A stretch of 64,000 bases of DNA, taken from Bog-473 sp963800725. Its GTDB lineage: Bacteria > Actinomycetota > Acidimicrobiia > Acidimicrobiales > RAAP-2. Where the stretch lies: the NCBI GenBank assembly GCA_963800725.1, contig CAWDCE010000027.1:62001-126000 (forward strand). The letters are read 5' to 3'. The notes under the pieces are model-generated. The model searched no databases, had not been told where the DNA came from, and saw nothing but the letters and a program-made list of their open reading frames with translations. Made by a program: the position numbers and the translations under genes. Positions 60,862 through 64,000 of the stretch are shown here, piece after piece; position 1 is the first letter of the stretch, and every line of letters starts with the position of its first letter.

Positions 60862-62600
60862 CGCTTTGCCGCCGCGGCCGCTGCGGCCTGGTCGGGGTGG
60901 ACCACGATGTCGTCGTTGGATTGACCGGCCGCCACCATTGGGAAGACCTTTTCGAAGGCATCGGTGCGGAAGTCGACCACGACGGGACGGTCATCGATGG
61001 CGTTGGCCTTTTCGATGGCCGGACCGACGTCTTCGGGGGACTCGGCCCGGATCCCGACACAGCCCATGGCCTCGGCCCACTTCACGTAGTCGGGGAGATC
61101 AGGCGAGAGATAGACCTCTGAGTAGCGCTCCTCGTAGAACATCTCTTGCCACTGGCGCACCATGCCGAGATACGCGTTGTTCAAGATGGCGATCTTGACC
61201 GGGATCTGCTCGGCGGCGGCGGTCACCAACTCTTGTGCCGTCATCTGGAAGCAGCCGTCGCCGTCGATGGCCCACACCGTTCGATCCGGCCGACCGACCT
61301 TGGCCCCGACCGACGCGGGGACGGCGAAGCCCATGGTCCCGGCCCCACCCGAGTTGACCCAGGTGTAGGGGTAGTCGAACTGCCAATATTGCGAGGCCCA
61401 CATCTGATGTTGGCCCACGCCGGCCACGACAATGGCGTCGTCGGGCGCAGCGTCGCGCAATTGCTCGACGACCATTTGCGGCTTGATGGCGCCACCCTCG
61501 GCGTCTTGGTAGTAGAGCGGGAACTGTTCTTGCCATTGGTGGATCTGGTGCCACCACGGCGCCAGGTCCTGGCCGGCCCAGGTGTCCCCGTCGGCCGCCA
61601 AGGCCGCCAACAGCTCTTCGATGACCAGTCGGGCGTCGCCCGCGATACCGACGTCGGCGGCGCGGACCTTGCCCAGTTCGGCCGGGTCGATGTCGACGTG
61701 GATGATCTTGGCCTCGGGCGCGAAGGCGTCGATCTTGCCCGTCACCCGATCGTCGAAGCGGGCACCGAGACTGATCAACAAGTCACTGCGCTGCATCGCG
61801 GTCACCGCCGTGTAGTGGCCGTGCATGCCCGGCATCCCGAGGCATTGGGGGTGCGAGTCGGGGAAGGCACCGCGCGCCATGAGCGTGGTGACCACCGGGA
61901 TCCCGGTGCGCTCGGCGAGGGCCCGCAGCGCTTCGGCCGCCCGGGCCTTGAGCACGCCGCCGCCGACATAGAAGACCGGTCGATGCGCGCCATGGATCAG
62001 GTCGGCCGCCTCGCGCACCAGCCCGGGGTCGCCGAGGGTGACCGGGTGATAGCCCGGAAGGTCCAACTCGTCGATCGAGGTCGGCCAATACCAATCCATG
62101 GTGGCGTTGGCCAGATCCTTGGGCAGGTCGATCAGCACGGGCCCGGGGCGACCGGTCGTCGCCACATGAAATGCCGCGGCCACGACCCGGGGGATGTCGT
62201 TGACGTTTTTGATCAGCCAGTTGTGCTTGGTGATGCCATTGGTCACCCCGGTGATGTCGCACTCTTGGAAGGCATCGGTCCCGATGGAACCGGTCGCAAC
62301 CTGGCCCGACACGACGACGAGGGGGGTCGAGTCCATGTAGGCGTTGGCCAAGGGAGTCACGATGTTGGTCGCGCCCGGGCCGCTGGTCACCATGGCCACA
62401 CCGGGCTTGCCGGTGACCATGGCGTAGCCCTCGGCCATGTGGCCCGCCCCTTGTTCGTGGCGGACCAAGATGTGGCGGATCGACGAGTCGATGATTGGGT
62501 CGTACACCGGCAGGATGGCCCCACCAGGCAGCCCGAACATGACGTCGACGCCCTGCATCTCAAGACTCTTGATGAGTGCCTGTGCTCCGGTGAGTTGCAT
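60858..62600 (-). CDS. ilvB: Acetolactate synthase large (catalytic) subunit
   Basis: 580 residues, ThDP/FAD enzyme. MQLTGAQALIKSLEMQGVDV, PGGAILPVYDPI and VRHEQGAGHMAEGYAMVTGK with the ThDP-activating Glu; TSGPGATNIVTPLANAYMDS; QECDITGVTNGITKHNWLI; and the ThDP motif IDGDGCFQMTAQELVTAAAE through ILNNAYLGMVRQWQE. Makes acetolactate or acetohydroxybutyrate. First gene of ilvBNC behind a leader peptide and terminator. Intact. Confidence 0.96.
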   Translation of the reverse strand: MQLTGAQALIKSLEMQGVDVMFGLPGGAILPVYDPIIDSSIRHILVRHEQGAGHMAEGYAMVTGKPGVAMVTSGPGATNIVTPLANAYMDSTPLVVVSGQVATGSIGTDAFQECDITGVTNGITKHNWLIKNVNDIPRVVAAAFHVATTGRPGPVLIDLPKDLANATMDWYWPTSIDELDLPGYHPVTLGDPGLVREAADLIHGAHRPVFYVGGGVLKARAAEALRALAERTGIPVVTTLMARGAFPDSHPQCLGMPGMHGHYTAVTAMQRSDLLISLGARFDDRVTGKIDAFAPEAKIIHVDIDPAELGKVRAADVGIAGDARLVIEELLAALAADGDTWAGQDLAPWWHQIHQWQEQFPLYYQDAEGGAIKPQMVVEQLRDAAPDDAIVVAGVGQHQMWASQYWQFDYPYTWVNSGGAGTMGFAVPASVGAKVGRPDRTVWAIDGDGCFQMTAQELVTAAAEQIPVKIAILNNAYLGMVRQWQEMFYEERYSEVYLSPDLPDYVKWAEAMGCVGIRAESPEDVGPAIEKANAIDDRPVVVDFRTDAFEKVFPMVAAGQSNDDIVVHPDQAAAAAAAKR

Positions 62601-62655
62601 TGTTGCTTCCCCTGTTCTTCTCTTGGTACTGCCGCTCGAAATGGTCTGGAAATTG

Positions 62656-62680
62656 AAACGACCCCCCGTCTGGGAGGTCG
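62656..62680 (-). terminator. Attenuator terminator upstream of ilvB
   Basis: On the minus strand CGACCTCCC, loop AGAC, GGGGGGTCG form a 9-bp stem with one G-U pair. The trailing sequence GTTTCAATTT is only partly U-rich, so it is weaker than the leuA copy. It lies 56 bp before the ilvB ATG. Confidence 0.65.
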
Positions 62681-62682
62681 AA

Positions 62683-62713
62683 AGGCGCGCGAGACAAGAT
62701 GGCCAGCGCGCCT
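62683..62713 (-). promoter_or_regulatory. Leader hairpin at the stop codon of the ilvB leader peptide
   Basis: AGGCGCGC and GCGCGCCT form an 8-bp stem around a 15-base loop. The 5' arm starts inside the leader TAG. The arms match those in the leuB leader, suggesting common descent or a common mechanism. Confidence 0.7.
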
Positions 62714-62762
62714 ACGTTACGAGTACCAGGATTTCAGTTTGGGTGCGGCGGGTGATGCGCAT
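62712..62762 (-). CDS. ilvB leader peptide
   Basis: A 16-codon frame, MRITRRTQTEILVLVT, ends TAG. The run Ile-Leu-Val-Leu-Val directly before the stop covers all three branched-chain amino acids. It is followed by a hairpin whose arm overlaps the TAG and then by a terminator upstream of ilvB. This is the composition expected of an ilv operon attenuator. Called from layout; no start-proximal Shine-Dalgarno is obvious. Confidence 0.8.
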   Translation of the reverse strand: MRITRRTQTEILVLVT

Positions 62763-62828
62763 GGTCCGCACATTGTGTCATGCCGAGCGCCGTCCCACAA
62801 CCCCTGGGCACCGGGATCGACCCACAGA

Positions 62829-62834
62829 TAGAGT
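62829..62834 (+). promoter_or_regulatory. TAGAGT -10 element of a probably leaderless promoter
   Basis: TAGAGT ends 7 bases before ATG 62842 and no Shine-Dalgarno is present. Fits TAnnnT. Confidence 0.4.
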
Positions 62835-62841
62835 CGCCCCG

Positions 62842-64000
62842 ATGACCGCCCAAAGCGACAACCACGACGAAGCCGACCTCGCCTGGATCCCCTCGGCCGT
62901 CGGTGCGGCCGGGCGCAAGGGCACCCTCGGGGCCGATGCCCTCCATTCTGGGGAGGCCTGGCGGCTGTTCCTTGGCGCCCTCGAAGAAGCGGGCGAATTC
63001 CTCCATTCCGAGCGCATTCCTGCGGGCGGCGAGGGTGACGCCGCGGGCTATCGCCACCTGATGGTCCTGCTCGCACTCGGGGTCGACGAGGCGCTGCGGT
63101 CCTCTGATCCCTACGAGCCGGCCATCCGCCCGGGCAATGTCGACAACACCTTGAAATGGGGAATGGATTGCCCCGACGCGCTCTATTCAGGCGCTTCGCT
63201 GCGCCCGGACGCGACCTATCGGGTCTGGGGCCAGCGCGGCAGCGCGCGCTTCTTGGCCTTCCAGGTCATGGCCGGGATCGCCAACATCGGCGACATCGTC
63301 GCCGAAGACCTCGTGCTCGGCGACGACGGCAGTTTCGAGTTGTTCTTGTCGCCCGAGCGCCAAGGCGAGAACTGGCTCCCGCTCAAAGATGGGGCATCGT
63401 CCCTCGTCATCCGCCAGTTCTTCTACGACTGGAGCACCGAGCAACCGGCTGCTTTGGAGATCGAGTGCCTCTCGAAGCCCAAGGCCACGCCCGCTCCCCA
63501 ACCGAGTGCGGAGGAACGCACGGCCCGCCAACTCGACGCGCTGGGCCGGTTCGTGCGCGACAGCACCACATTTTGGTGGGACATCGAAGAGATGGGTCGC
63601 CAGCACGGCATGAACGCGTTCCGCCCGCCCGTCGTGCGCTCCGACATTGGCGGGGCGACCGACAACGTCACGGTGTGGGGGTCGTGGGACCTCGCCGACG
63701 ACGAGGCCCTCATCGTCGAGTTCACCCCTCCTTCCGCGCTCTATTGGAGCCTGTCGATCGGGAACCAATGGTGGGAGACGATCGACTACGCGAAGCACCA
63801 GTCCTCGCTCAACGGCCATCAGGCCACGCTCGATGACGGGGTGTTCCGCGGCGTGATCTCGCACCGCGACCCGGGTGTGGCGAACTGGCTCGATACCGCC
63901 GGCAACCGCCGGGGGCCCTCGATGGTGCGCTGGGTCCGTGCCGACGACGCCCCGGTACCAACGACGCGCTTGGTCCGCTTCGACGAGCTCGACAAAGAGC
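62842..64000 (+). CDS. DUF1214-like protein (3' end beyond the window)
   Basis: At least 386 residues; the frame from ATG 62842 stays open to the window edge. The N-terminal half is helical then beta (RLFLGALEEAGEFLHSERIP, YRVWGQRGSARFLAFQVMAG). The C-terminal half has ALYWSLSIGNQWWETIDYAK, SSLNGHQATLDDGVFRGVIS and DPGVANWLDTAGNRRGPSMV, the blocks of DUF1214 domains, whose biochemical role is unknown. No signal peptide. It is divergent from ilvB, and its -10 lies 67 bp from the ilvB leader ATG. Confidence 0.75.
   Translation, partial: MTAQSDNHDEADLAWIPSAVGAAGRKGTLGADALHSGEAWRLFLGALEEAGEFLHSERIPAGGEGDAAGYRHLMVLLALGVDEALRSSDPYEPAIRPGNVDNTLKWGMDCPDALYSGASLRPDATYRVWGQRGSARFLAFQVMAGIANIGDIVAEDLVLGDDGSFELFLSPERQGENWLPLKDGASSLVIRQFFYDWSTEQPAALEIECLSKPKATPAPQPSAEERTARQLDALGRFVRDSTTFWWDIEEMGRQHGMNAFRPPVVRSDIGGATDNVTVWGSWDLADDEALIVEFTPPSALYWSLSIGNQWWETIDYAKHQSSLNGHQATLDDGVFRGVISHRDPGVANWLDTAGNRRGPSMVRWVRADDAPVPTTRLVRFDELDKE

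Noticed and set aside
1..64000. CRISPR arrays, rRNA, tRNA, prophage or insertion sequences
   Set aside because: No regularly spaced repeats, no conserved RNA gene sequence and no transposase or integrase motifs were seen on either strand by reading; a tRNAscan or profile search could still find a divergent case.

Overview
The window looks like a chromosomal stretch of a high-GC Actinomycetota bacterium, plausibly of the Acidimicrobiia. The inference rests on actinobacterial-type LeuA and SerC, a thiolase and enoyl-CoA hydratase resembling mycobacterial FadA5 and EchA19, a luciferase-like (F420-type) monooxygenase, many GTG starts, ATGA/GTGA overlaps, and start codons preceded directly by TAnnnT instead of a Shine-Dalgarno site. 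No rRNA, tRNA, CRISPR or intact mobile element was seen.

Layout. 1-8.5 kb: Fe-S cluster assembly, split into a plus-strand arm (3' end of a sufC-like gene, sufS, sufU) and a minus-strand arm (sufB, a small Cys protein, then sufD, Rieske ferredoxin and sufC), with an enoyl-CoA hydratase gene inserted in the opposite orientation. 8.5-24 kb: mixed housekeeping and lipid-metabolism genes (oligopeptidase B, RmlC-like/flavin reductase/metallohydrolase operon, MutY, MaoC, acyl-CoA dehydrogenase, CitE-type lyase, dienelactone hydrolase, NlpC/P60, Lgt-like). 24-35 kb: acyl-CoA metabolism with two matching 14-bp palindromes of the KstR type, a decayed vapBC remnant, and an OhrR-like regulator with a 32-bp palindromic operator. 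35-44 kb and 50-63 kb: a nearly complete branched-chain amino acid pathway (leuB-ilvE-cimA, leuC-leuD, leuA, ilvB-ilvN-ilvC) together with serA, serC and an aspartate-type aminotransferase. About 46-49.9 kb: a visibly less GC-rich accessory island with two paralogous proteins of unknown function, a DivIVA-motif mini-protein, a DUF402 protein, a small Cys protein and a lipoprotein.

The clearest regulatory system is a set of three peptide-leader attenuators on the minus strand. The leader before leuA ends in Leu-Leu-Leu, the one before ilvB carries Ile-Leu-Val-Leu-Val, and the one before leuB-ilvE-cimA carries Val-Val-Gly-Ile-Ile. Each is followed by a stem-loop at or just after its stop codon and then by an intrinsic terminator ahead of the first structural gene.

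A caution applies throughout: more than 20 conserved genes carry one or more frameshifts, including a compensating pair inside leuD. Unpolished sequencing indels are more likely than mass pseudogenisation. Frameshifted genes are therefore annotated as whole genes with breakpoints given, and apparent fusions such as MaoC-MutY should be treated with suspicion.
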